From Phycisphaerae bacterium (GTDB lineage Bacteria; Planctomycetota; Phycisphaerae; Tepidisphaerales; Tepidisphaeraceae), in contig JACMJD010000061.1 of NCBI GenBank assembly GCA_014380825.1, forward strand, positions 1 to 6,843: a stretch of 6,843 nucleotides of DNA. Reading direction: 5' to 3'. Of the stretch, positions 1 to 6,769 are shown one piece after another. A program made the position numbers and the translations under genes. Below the pieces are notes generated by a model that was given only the letters and a program-made list of their open reading frames with translations, did no database searches and was not told the origin of the DNA. Position 1 is the stretch's first letter. Each line of letters opens with the position of its first letter.

Positions 1-370
1 CGACCTGCGCGACGACGTGCTGATCGTGCTCCGATTCGATTCCAAACGCTCGCCAATACGGCGCGCGGCCAAGTTGAAGCGTCTGTTGGACGGTCTGATC
101 GAGATCAGCGCTCGGCGCTTGCGGCAAATACGCAACGCGACGAGCCAGATCGCGCCGATGCCAATCGCGGAGCGATCGGCCTTCCCATTCGATCGATCCG
201 GTCGCGCGATGTTGACCCAACAAAGCGCGGATAAGCGTGCTTTTTCCGCTGCCGTTTGGACCGATCACGGCAACGAGTTCGCCGGGCGCAAGTGAAACAG
301 ACACATCGCGCAGCGCCGGACGGTCGCCGTAGGCGAAGGAGATGTTGGAAGCTTGGAGCAAATCTATCAT
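1..370 (-). CDS. ABC transporter ATP-binding protein (FecE/BtuD type), partial
   Basis: This is the N-terminal 123 codons of the nucleotide-binding subunit of a metal-chelate/cobalamin-type importer; the rest lies beyond the window's left edge. Translation from the ATG at 370-368 begins [20 protein letters not shown]. It shows a complete Walker A motif GPNGSGKST at residues 37-45 and a Q-loop in YLPQAPS (Gln84). The segment LGRAPYW at about 100-106 resembles the 'GR.P' signature that follows the Q-loop in FecE/BtuD/HmuV proteins. The ABC signature, Walker B and H-loop are not in the window, so catalytic integrity cannot be judged. It starts 21 bases after the permease stop with no evident Shine-Dalgarno, so it is probably translated from the same message. 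It should power the permease from the cytoplasmic face. The family is certain; the substrate is not. Confidence 0.93.
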   Translation of the reverse strand, partial: MIDLLQASNISFAYGDRPALRDVSVSLAPGELVAVIGPNGSGKSTLIRALLGQHRATGSIEWEGRSLRDWHRRDLARRVAYLPQAPSADLDQTVQQTLQLGRAPYWRAFGIESEHDQHVVAQV

Positions 371-391
371 CGGGCAATAGGCACGTTGAGT

Positions 392-1384
392 TCATCGCTC
401 TTTTCGCTTCCACAGCAGCAGTAAGAAGAACGGCCCGCCGAGCAATCCGGTCAATACGCCAACAGGCAATACCGTTTCCACACTGCTGACCGTCGATAAT
501 CTTCGCGATGCCGCGTCCGCGATCGCGAGCAAACCTGCGCCGAGCGCGGTCGACAGTGGAATCAATCGCCGTTGATCGTTGCCGACGATTAACCTCGCTA
601 AGTGCGGGCAGACCAAACCGATGAACCCGATCGGTCCGCTGATCGCAACAGCGGATGCGGTGATCAGCGACGCGATGATCATCGCGAGCCAGCGCAAGCG
701 ATGGATTCGCACGCCAAGGCCCGTCGCTTCGGATTCGCTCAGCAGCGCGACGTTGAGCTGACCACTCATCGCGAAGAGGGCAAGCCAGCCGAGGCCGATG
801 ACCAACGCGGCGAGTTGCACTTCGCTGGAGGAAATTGTCAGGTTCGTCTGCAATCCGCCCACGAGCAGTGCGAGCGGCCCTCCCGGGCGAGCGGGGTCTT
901 TTATGATCGTGTTCAGCAGCAGGAAGATCGAGCCGTTTACGGCGTTCACGATCACGCCGACGAGCAGCATGGTGATCGGTTCGAGTCGTCCGCGGCGCGA
1001 CGCGAGGAGGAAAACGATCGCGACGGCTGTGAGCGCGCCGGCGAAGGCGAAGCCCTGCTCGCCGATCGCGAGGCCAACGGTGAACGCCGGGAGTTGCCAG
1101 AGATAGGCGAACAGCGTCGCACCGCTGCTGACGCCGAGCAGGTACGGGTCGGCCAGCGCGTTTTGCAGGATCGCCTGATAGACGACGCCCGCCGCCGCGA
1201 GCGCGGCGCCGACTAGCGAAGCGATCAGCACGGCATCCAGCCTGATCCGCAGCACGTCGCGATTGCGTGGCCATCCGAATTCGCCGGTGGATCCGACCGT
1301 GATGCATGCCGCCGCAAGCGTCGCCCAGAGCAGGGCGCTGACCAGCAACGTCAGGATGAGTCGCGAAACGCTCCAGCGCGTCAT
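392..1384 (-). CDS. FecCD/BtuC-family ABC transporter permease
   Basis: This 330-residue integral membrane protein is the usual length for the FecCD family, which forms homodimeric channels with about ten helices per subunit. The sequence is strongly hydrophobic throughout. It carries the family hallmarks: LVGAALAAAGVVYQAILQNALADPYLLGVSSGA (given here as landmarks around residues 57-89), GVRIHRLRWLAM around 224-235, GPIGFIGLVCPHLARLIVG at 250-268, and PVGVLTGLLGGPFFLLLL at 307-324. The loop around SESEATGLGV (216-225) corresponds to the cytoplasmic coupling region that contacts the ATPase. The start ATG (1384-1382) overlaps the binding-protein stop as ATGA, indicating translational coupling. 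Known members move cobalamin, haem or ferric siderophores from periplasm to cytoplasm. Which one this moves cannot be read from the sequence, so I give no gene symbol. Confidence 0.95.
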   Translation of the reverse strand: MTRWSVSRLILTLLVSALLWATLAAACITVGSTGEFGWPRNRDVLRIRLDAVLIASLVGAALAAAGVVYQAILQNALADPYLLGVSSGATLFAYLWQLPAFTVGLAIGEQGFAFAGALTAVAIVFLLASRRGRLEPITMLLVGVIVNAVNGSIFLLLNTIIKDPARPGGPLALLVGGLQTNLTISSSEVQLAALVIGLGWLALFAMSGQLNVALLSESEATGLGVRIHRLRWLAMIIASLITASAVAISGPIGFIGLVCPHLARLIVGNDQRRLIPLSTALGAGLLAIADAASRRLSTVSSVETVLPVGVLTGLLGGPFFLLLLWKRKER

Positions 1385-2361
1385 GGCCGGCCGATCGTTG
1401 TGGGTCGAGTTGTCGGTGATGATGGATGCAGGATTTCGGCGAATTGCTGCGCGACTTTTCCGAGCGACAAGCTGCCGAGCAGCACGTACGAATCGGTCAG
1501 GATATGCACGCGGTTATTTTTCACAGCTTCAACCTGCGGCACCGATCGCCAGAATTCTTCCGCCTGCTTCACACCCTGCGGCGGCGAGCTCGGTAGCAGC
1601 ACAATGACGACATCGGGGTTCAGGGCCAGCAGCCGCTCGCGATCGATCTCGGGATACGAATTGTCGCCGCCCTTGAGAACGTTGTCCCCGCCCGCGAGCG
1701 TGAGAACATCGTCCAGATAATTCGCGCCACCAACGCAGGCCAGTCGCGAGCTTTCAGTGCGTGTGATGAGCGTTCGCACGCGCGGTTCGCCGGCCATGCG
1801 CGACTGCACCGCGTCCAATTGCTTTTTCAGCGCCGCCGACGCCGCATCGGATTTCGTTCGCTCGCCCAGCGCATCGCCCAGCTGATCGAGCGTCGCGAAC
1901 AGGTCGGCCAGGCTGTTGTTCGTGATGTTTACCAGCTTGATCCCCAGCGCGCCGGCGCGATCTTCCAGCCCATGCGGCATCTTGTCGGGCCGAAACTGCA
2001 CGATCAGTAGGTTGGGCCGAAGTTGCGTGATGCGTTCCCAGTCAATCGATCGATAATCGCCCACGCGCGGAAGGCGGTCGATCTGCGGTCGCGGCGCGTC
2101 CCAATTGCTCACGGCCACCAGATGGGAGGCGGCGTTCATGCCCAGGATCAGGTCCGTCGCGGTCGGCACAAGCGATGCGACGGTGGGCTGAGTGAGCCGC
2201 GCGTCCGCGCTCGATGAAGCCGATTTCGGCGCCGCGCGATCACACGAGATGAGACAACATCCCACCAACATCGCCAGCGCGACCGCCCGGCCGGCCCCCA
2301 CCGCTTGCGACGGGATCCGAAAGATTTTTCGAAATGATGCCCGTGGCGCACGTTGACCCAT
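1381..2361 (-). CDS. Substrate-binding lipoprotein of a BtuF/FecB-type ABC importer
   Basis: This is the periplasmic binding protein that captures the ligand and delivers it to the permease encoded next. With the start at 2361 it has 326 residues. A hydrophobic stretch (27-36) leads to a lipobox, LISC, so Cys40 is the likely lipidated first residue. The helical-backbone binding fold (Peripla_BP_2) is indicated by VASLVPTATDLILGM (61-75), VGDYRSIDWERI..LRPNLLIVQ (100-122) and YLDDVLTLAGGDNV followed by LLALNPDVVIVLLP. The reading frame stays open upstream to 2463 but there looks non-coding and overlaps the divergent gene's Shine-Dalgarno. The GTG at 2301 (residue 21) is a possible shorter start. 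No Shine-Dalgarno precedes 2361, and a promoter lies immediately upstream. The C-terminus ends in a short Thr/Pro tail containing TTRPTT. Substrate unknown; BtuF-like is only a guess. Confidence 0.88.
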   Translation of the reverse strand: MGQRAPRASFRKIFRIPSQAVGAGRAVALAMLVGCCLISCDRAAPKSASSSADARLTQPTVASLVPTATDLILGMNAASHLVAVSNWDAPRPQIDRLPRVGDYRSIDWERITQLRPNLLIVQFRPDKMPHGLEDRAGALGIKLVNITNNSLADLFATLDQLGDALGERTKSDAASAALKKQLDAVQSRMAGEPRVRTLITRTESSRLACVGGANYLDDVLTLAGGDNVLKGGDNSYPEIDRERLLALNPDVVIVLLPSSPPQGVKQAEEFWRSVPQVEAVKNNRVHILTDSYVLLGSLSLGKVAQQFAEILHPSSPTTRPTTIGRP

Positions 2362-2370
2362 CGCGCGCGG

Positions 2371-2399
2371 ATGGTAGATTTGCGTACTGTGGGTGTCAA
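2371..2399 (-). promoter_or_regulatory. Sigma70-type promoter of the ABC importer operon
   Basis: On the minus strand a perfect TTGACA (2399-2394) is followed by exactly 17 bases and then TACCAT (2376-2371), which matches TATAAT at four of six positions. Predicted transcription would start around 2365-2362, directly at the binding-protein ATG at 2361. No second promoter further upstream stood out. It is a consensus match only. Confidence 0.5.
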
Positions 2400-2461
2400 A
2401 CTCGCCCCGAAATCGAAGGTAACACAGATTGGGAAGAACGGGCAACGCACTTTTGAAGAGC

Positions 2462-2466
2462 AAGGA
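2462..2466 (+). promoter_or_regulatory. Ribosome binding site deciding the start at 2474
   Basis: AAGGA lies seven bases before the ATG at 2474. This fixes the start of the coiled-coil gene and rejects the in-frame TTG at 2429, whose extra 15 residues would read through this site. Confidence 0.75.
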
Positions 2467-2473
2467 CGCGCCG

Positions 2474-3241
2474 ATGACTCAGCAAACTCAAGACGAATCG
2501 AACGAAACGCAGACGCAGGGTTTCTTCACGCGGCTCGGCAGTTGGTTCCGTCGCTCGAACAGCGGGCTCGACGGTTCACAACTGATCGACATGCCCGGCA
2601 ACAACACCTCGATCGAGACGCGCACCAGCTTTCTTCGCCCGTGGGCGCGGCGAGATCAGGCGATCAGTCAACTGCACGAAGGTTTCCACACGCTCACCGA
2701 TCTGATGTCGACGGTGCGCGACAACCTCGAGCGGCAGAATCGCCGGCAGGAAGAGCTGGTTCAGTATCTGTCGCACCTGCCCGAGGCGCTTCAATCATTG
2801 CCCGAGAGCAATCGCATGCACGGCGAAGCGCTCAAGGCGATCCATCAACAGCTCGAACACCAGAACGGTCAGCAACAACGACTGGCCGACATTCTCGACA
2901 AGCTGAACACGAAGGGTCTGGAAGATCGCGAAGTGCTTGAAGAAGTTCGCGAGCGCGTCGAGACGATGCGGCAGACGGATCAGGCCATCGCCGAAAATCT
3001 GTCGAGCGTCGGCAGCGCCATGCAGACGATCAGCAAGAGCGGCACGACCAGCGCGCAAGTGCTGGAACAGATGCGCGACAACTTCGATTCGCGCGATGGT
3101 CAGCTCGAACGGATCCTGCATCGCCAGGGCACGCGCTTCACGACGATGCTGGCGATCGCGATCTTCCTGTCGATCGCCGCACTGACGGCGGTGGCGGTTG
3201 TCGGCTATCTCGTGATCAACGGAAAAGTCGGCTTGCAATAA
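2474..3241 (+). CDS. Unrecognised coiled-coil protein with C-terminal membrane anchor
   Basis: I do not recognise a named family. The 255-residue product has a polar, Gln/Asn/Thr-rich N-terminus with an amphipathic patch FFTRLGSWFRR (17-27). A long, highly charged, Gln-rich helical region follows (about 58-218) with heptad-like Leu/Ile spacing and no cysteine. One hydrophobic helix (about 223-247, FTTMLAIAIFLSIAALTAVAV onward) is followed by only about eight residues. Basic residues just before the helix (HRQGTR) favour a cytoplasmic coiled coil anchored by its tail. A degenerate motif of the form L-E-x-Q-N-x-x-Q-x-x-L-x-x-x-L recurs at residues 85, 127, 162 and 204, always a multiple of seven apart. 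The gene is monocistronic here, divergent from the importer operon and convergent with nnrD. A scaffold, tether or membrane-organising role is possible but unproven. The gene is real given its Shine-Dalgarno and protein-like composition. Confidence 0.85.
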   Translation: MTQQTQDESNETQTQGFFTRLGSWFRRSNSGLDGSQLIDMPGNNTSIETRTSFLRPWARRDQAISQLHEGFHTLTDLMSTVRDNLERQNRRQEELVQYLSHLPEALQSLPESNRMHGEALKAIHQQLEHQNGQQQRLADILDKLNTKGLEDREVLEEVRERVETMRQTDQAIAENLSSVGSAMQTISKSGTTSAQVLEQMRDNFDSRDGQLERILHRQGTRFTTMLAIAIFLSIAALTAVAVVGYLVINGKVGLQ

Positions 3242-3259
3242 TCAGTTAAGCACGCGAAT

Positions 3260-3297
3260 CTTTCGTAGCACGGGTTTCCCAACCCGTACTACGAAAG
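3260..3297. terminator. 38-base palindrome, possible bidirectional terminator or dispersed repeat
   Basis: The arms CTTTCGTAGCACGGGTT (3260-3276) and AACCCGTACTACGAAAG (3281-3297) are complementary at 16 of 17 positions (3269/3288 mismatch) around a four-base loop TCCC. It lies between convergent genes, 18 bases after the plus-strand stop, and the nnrD stop codon (3291-3289) is inside the right arm. Neither strand has a proper U-tract after the stem, so it is not a classical intrinsic terminator. A REP-like dispersed palindrome is the main alternative. Confidence 0.6.
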
Positions 3298-4125
3298 AAC
3301 TGCTGACAGCGTTTCGATAACGTCGCGCGCGAGGACGCTTCGGCGTCCGAGCTTCTTGCCAGCGATTTCACCAGCGCGGCCATGCAGATGCACACCCGCG
3401 CAGGCAGCGTCGAACAGATCCATCCCTTGGCCGATCAGCGATCCGATCATTCCGCTAAGCACGTCACCCGTGCCTGCTTTGGATAGCGAACTGTCGCCGG
3501 TTTGATTGACGAACACGCGATCGCCATCGGTGACGATCGTGCGATGTCCTTTAAGGACGATGATCTGGCCGAAGTCAGTCGCGGCGCGCGCGGCGAACTG
3601 GATCCGACCTTCGTCGTCGATCGGCAAATCACGCTCGCCGATCAACCTCGCCAGTCGTTTCATCTCGCCCGGATGCGGCGTGAGCACCGCTTGAGCTTTG
3701 AACGCTCCGGGCCAACGCTTCTGTGAAGCGAGGATGTTGAGCGCATCGGCATCGATCACCATCGGCTTGTCGATCCGGATCAATCGCAGCACGCGTGTTT
3801 TCGACCCCGGCGACTGCCCGAGTCCCGGGCCGACCACGAGCACATCGGCCCTTTCCACCGCTTCAAGCAGCGATCGCTGGTTCGATGACTTGTCGAGGCC
3901 AAGCCCGATTAGTTCCGGTGTGATCGACAGCGCGCTGGCAAGGATCGCTCCGGGCACCGCGATTTGTACAAGTCCCGATCCCATCCGCAGTGCGGCCGTT
4001 CCTGCAAGCACCGGCGCGCCGAGCATGTCTTCACTCCCGCCGACGATCAACACACGGCCAAACAGTCCCTTGTGTCCGTCGATCGGACGTTCGGGCAACG
4101 GCGGTGGCGTATCGATTCGTTTCAT
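3289..4125 (-). CDS. nnrD: ADP-dependent (S)-NAD(P)H-hydrate dehydratase
   Basis: This enzyme repairs damaged NADHX and NADPHX back to NAD(P)H in the cytoplasm, using ADP in the bacterial family. The 278-residue product is a ribokinase-like carbohydrate kinase (YjeF C-terminal) domain. Visible motifs are GLFGRVLIVGG (20-30), AALRMGSGLVQIAVP (44-58), VVGPGLGQ (97-104), VIDADALN (123-130), VLTPHPGEM (147-155), IIVLKGHRTIV (188-198), and NQTGDSSLSKAGTGDVLSG (207-225), which holds the catalytic GTGD with Asp221. The N-terminal epimerase domain found in two-domain homologues is absent; any epimerase would be encoded elsewhere. The ATG at 4125 overlaps the tsaD stop as ATGA. An in-frame extension upstream to 4386 is rejected because it is Arg-rich and shadows tsaD. 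The last codons and the TAG stop lie inside the palindrome at 3260-3297. Confidence 0.93.
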   Translation of the reverse strand: MKRIDTPPPLPERPIDGHKGLFGRVLIVGGSEDMLGAPVLAGTAALRMGSGLVQIAVPGAILASALSITPELIGLGLDKSSNQRSLLEAVERADVLVVGPGLGQSPGSKTRVLRLIRIDKPMVIDADALNILASQKRWPGAFKAQAVLTPHPGEMKRLARLIGERDLPIDDEGRIQFAARAATDFGQIIVLKGHRTIVTDGDRVFVNQTGDSSLSKAGTGDVLSGMIGSLIGQGMDLFDAACAGVHLHGRAGEIAGKKLGRRSVLARDVIETLSAVLS

Positions 4126-5162
4126 GCGCGAAACTGACTGTAAGTAACGGCGTCCAGATCCAAACCGCTGATCAGCCCGGCCTCCAGCAACACGCTCGCC
4201 AAGCCAGCGCACATTGCGGCGTTGTCGGTGCAATACTGCATCGGCGGAAAGTAAACAGGAAGCTCGAAATCGCGTAGTGCTTCCCGCAGTCCGCGATTCG
4301 CGGACACGCCTCCGCCGATGATGATCGACTTGGCGTCTACATGCTCGGCCGCGCGTCGCAGTTTCTTGACGATCGTATCGATGCATGCCGCCTGGAACGA
4401 TGCGCAGATGTCGAACAGTTCCTGCCCCGTCGGCGGTGGCGGAATTGCGCTGGTCGCATCGCGCGATTCGTTTCGCTTCGGCACGCCGCGCACGTGATAC
4501 AGCACGGACGTCTTCAGGCCGCTGAATGAAAACTCGAGCGAGTCGCGGCCGAGCAGTGATCGCGGAAAGCGAATCGCCTGCGCATCGCCCTTCGCTGCCA
4601 GCGCGTCGACGATCGGACCGCCGGGATAACTCAGGCCGAGAATCGCGGCGACTTTGTCATACGCTTCGCCCACCGCGTCGTCGATCGTCGAGCCGAGCAA
4701 CGCGACGTCCGTCCAACTGTTCACGTGATACAGCGACGTGTGGCCACCGCTAATGACGAGGCCCACAGCGGGCAGTTCGATCGGCGGCGCTTCGTTCAGC
4801 ATCACGCTGTATAGATGCGCGTGAACATGATCCACGCCAATCAGCGGCTTACCGCTCGACCACGCCAGCGTCTTGGCGGCGGTCACACCGATCAGCAGCG
4901 AGCCGATCAAACCCGGCCGATATGCGACGGCGATCGCGTCGAGGTCATCGAACGTGCAACCGGCCTGCGACATGGCCTCGCGAATCACCGGCAGGATGCT
5001 TTCGATGTGCGCCCGCGAAGCGATTTCCGGAACCACGCCGCGATACTTTTCGTGCAGCGAAATCTGAGATGCGACAACGTTCGAACGCACGATCGTGCCA
5101 TTGACTACGATGGCCGCGCCGGTTTCATCGCAGGTGGATTCGATGCCGAGGATTGTGGCCAT
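4122..5162 (-). CDS. tsaD: tRNA N6-adenosine threonylcarbamoyltransferase
   Basis: TsaD transfers the threonylcarbamoyl group to A37 of ANN-decoding tRNAs, working with TsaB, TsaE and TsaC; those genes are not in the window. The 346 residues cover the whole ASKHA-fold protein. Key landmarks are GIESTCDETGAAIV at 6-19, the metal-binding HxxxH in DHVHAHLYS (His112 and His116), VISGGHTSLY (136-145), STIDDAVGEAYDKVAAILGL (158-177), SYPGGP (178-183), FSFSGLKT (211-218), GGGVSANRGLRE (283-294), and CTDNAAM with the metal-ligand Asp313. Two departures from the commonest sequences are ST for TS in the first motif and YRPGL rather than GPGL at 81-85. A Pro-rich loop (about 227-245, with PPPP) looks like a small insertion. 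The gene starts 11 bases after the protease stop with only a weak AGAG-like ribosome site and overlaps nnrD by ATGA. An essential-type gene; no defect seen. Confidence 0.96.
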   Translation of the reverse strand: MATILGIESTCDETGAAIVVNGTIVRSNVVASQISLHEKYRGVVPEIASRAHIESILPVIREAMSQAGCTFDDLDAIAVAYRPGLIGSLLIGVTAAKTLAWSSGKPLIGVDHVHAHLYSVMLNEAPPIELPAVGLVISGGHTSLYHVNSWTDVALLGSTIDDAVGEAYDKVAAILGLSYPGGPIVDALAAKGDAQAIRFPRSLLGRDSLEFSFSGLKTSVLYHVRGVPKRNESRDATSAIPPPPTGQELFDICASFQAACIDTIVKKLRRAAEHVDAKSIIIGGGVSANRGLREALRDFELPVYFPPMQYCTDNAAMCAGLASVLLEAGLISGLDLDAVTYSQFRA

Positions 5163-5173
5163 TGTTTCGTACT

Positions 5174-6760
5174 CTACGGCTGCGTCGTTGGCGCAGTTGC
5201 GGGGGCGGTCGCCGGTGATGGTGTTGGCGCAGTTTGCGAATCCACCGGCGGCTTCTCGCCAGGCGGAGCAGCCTTGGGCGCGGGCTGCGTAGACGGCAAT
5301 TGATCCGGCGGTTGCGCGGTCGAGTCCGGTTCTTCCGGCACAATCGGACGCGAGCTCGGCAAGATCATCGGCCCGCCACGCGGTCGATCCGTGCCGGATG
5401 GCGCCGTCGCTGGCGAGATCAGCGTCGCGCCCAGACCGCCCTTGCCTTCTTTCGACGCGCCTTCAAGCACAATCGAGCCGATCAGCGTGTCGACGGCGCG
5501 TTGAAGTTGCACGTCGATCATGAGTGGCTGCGTTGTCGGCCCGGTGGTCGCTTGCGTCGTCGCCTTGATCGGCTTGCGGAACAATTCACGATTGCTGATC
5601 TCGTTGAAGACTTTGCGTTCGGTTTCCAGATCCATCGGAACGACGATCTGCGGCTGAACGCCCCAGTCAGTCGCGTCCTTCTTCTTATGCACCAGCCGTC
5701 CGCTGGGCAGGTAGTAGTACGCGACGGTGAGCTTGAGCTCGCCCGATTTGCTGTCCAGCGGAATCACTTCCTGCACGCTGCCTTTGCCGTAACTGCGCTG
5801 GCCGAGCACGAGTGCGCGCTTGTTGTCCATCAAGCTGCCGGCCACCACCTCGCTGGCGCTGGCCGAGTGCTCGTTCACGAGCACGATCATCGGGAACCAC
5901 GGCAACGCGCCGGAACCTGTCGCTTCAATTCGACTCTCCGGCCGATTGCGGCCCTTCGTCACGAGCAGCGTGCCGCGATCGACTAACATGTCCAGAATCT
6001 GAAGCGCCTGATCGAGCCGCCCGCCGGGGTTGAATCGCAAGTCGAGCACCAATCCGCGCATTCCGTTCTGCACGAGATTGCCCACGACCGGCGCCAGCGT
6101 TTGAAACGTATCAGGCGTGAACTGCGTGATGCGGACGTACGCGATCTTCGGATCATCACACACATAATAATCCCAGGTGTTGTCCTGATTTCGGCCGTAG
6201 CCTTTGACGGTCGGCAACACGATTTCTTCGCGTGTCATCGTCAGCTCGGCTTCTTCGCCGGTCGCGTGACGCACGGTCATCTTCACTTCAGTGCCGAGCG
6301 GTCCGCCGATCTTTTTCTGCACGTCCGGCATGCGGATGCCTTCGATCGATTCGCCGTTCACTTTCAAAATGATGTCGCCCGCCATCATCCCCGCCTTGGC
6401 GGCGGGCGAGCCGTCGATGGGCGTGATCACTTCGAGCTGGCCATTCTCGTTCTGATTGAGCTGGATGCCGACGCCCTTAAAGCTGCCCTCGAGCAATCGA
6501 TCAAACGCTTCCTGATTGGCCGGCGGAACGTACACGCTGAACGGATCGAGCTCGCCGAGCATTCCGTCAATCGCGCCCTGACGCAGCTTCGACTCATCGA
6601 CCGGATCGACGTAGTTCGACGCGACCTGCCGATGAATGTCGACGAGCGTCCGCATGAACGAATAATCATCGTCACGCTGGGCCAAGGTGCCGGGAATCGA
6701 AAACGCCAGGGTGGCGATGAGCACCAGACTGATGCTCCAGGCGAGCTTTTCACGGTTCAT
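5174..6760 (-). CDS. Carboxy-terminal processing protease, S41 family with PDZ domain
   Basis: This is an exported serine protease that trims or degrades envelope proteins from their C-termini. The 528-residue product begins with a signal peptide or anchor (residues 5-27, ending GTLAQ). A helical region with LDPFSVYVPP (71-80) follows, then a PDZ domain (about 93-180, GVGIQLN...SPAAKAGMMAGDIILKVNG) and the S41 catalytic core. The core contains ITQF, LVLDLRFNPGGRLDQA (237-252) and NEHSASASEVVAG, with nucleophile Ser301 in the middle of SASAS. The general-base Lys326 in SYGKGSVQ is 25 residues later, the spacing seen in E. coli Prc. Gln330 completes the site. After about residue 398 comes a roughly 130-residue low-complexity tail rich in Pro, Thr and Ala (TTQATTGPTTQP, and TAPATAPTTQP at the end), unusual for the family. 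Only a short conserved-looking stretch (412-450) interrupts it. First gene of the operon with tsaD and nnrD. Confidence 0.95.
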   Translation of the reverse strand: MNREKLAWSISLVLIATLAFSIPGTLAQRDDDYSFMRTLVDIHRQVASNYVDPVDESKLRQGAIDGMLGELDPFSVYVPPANQEAFDRLLEGSFKGVGIQLNQNENGQLEVITPIDGSPAAKAGMMAGDIILKVNGESIEGIRMPDVQKKIGGPLGTEVKMTVRHATGEEAELTMTREEIVLPTVKGYGRNQDNTWDYYVCDDPKIAYVRITQFTPDTFQTLAPVVGNLVQNGMRGLVLDLRFNPGGRLDQALQILDMLVDRGTLLVTKGRNRPESRIEATGSGALPWFPMIVLVNEHSASASEVVAGSLMDNKRALVLGQRSYGKGSVQEVIPLDSKSGELKLTVAYYYLPSGRLVHKKKDATDWGVQPQIVVPMDLETERKVFNEISNRELFRKPIKATTQATTGPTTQPLMIDVQLQRAVDTLIGSIVLEGASKEGKGGLGATLISPATAPSGTDRPRGGPMILPSSRPIVPEEPDSTAQPPDQLPSTQPAPKAAPPGEKPPVDSQTAPTPSPATAPATAPTTQP

Positions 6761-6769
6761 GAGCGATTA

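Noticed and set aside
602..1216. 204-residue open frame on the plus strand
   Set aside because: Antisense shadow of the permease gene, very rich in Arg, Glu and Asp, with no start signal.
105..1307. 400-residue open frame on the minus strand overlapping the permease and ATPase genes
   Set aside because: It is Arg-rich with no recognisable domain and lies out of frame with two clear ABC transporter genes; it is open only because of high GC content.
2362..2463. Longer N-terminus for the binding lipoprotein
   Set aside because: It would extend over the divergent gene's leader and put about 70 residues before the lipobox; the ATG at 2361 gives a plausible signal sequence.
2353..2940. 195-residue open frame on the plus strand overlapping the coiled-coil gene
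   Set aside because: Different frame from the gene with the Shine-Dalgarno at 2462-2466; Arg/Ala/Ser-rich with no domain.
4126..4386. N-terminal extension of nnrD that might have been a remnant epimerase domain
   Set aside because: The extension is Arg-rich and has no resemblance to a YjeF N-terminal domain; it reads through tsaD, and the ATGA overlap at 4125-4122 gives a natural start.
5234..5986. 250-residue open frame on the plus strand
   Set aside because: Antisense to the S41 protease gene, Arg-rich composition and no family features.
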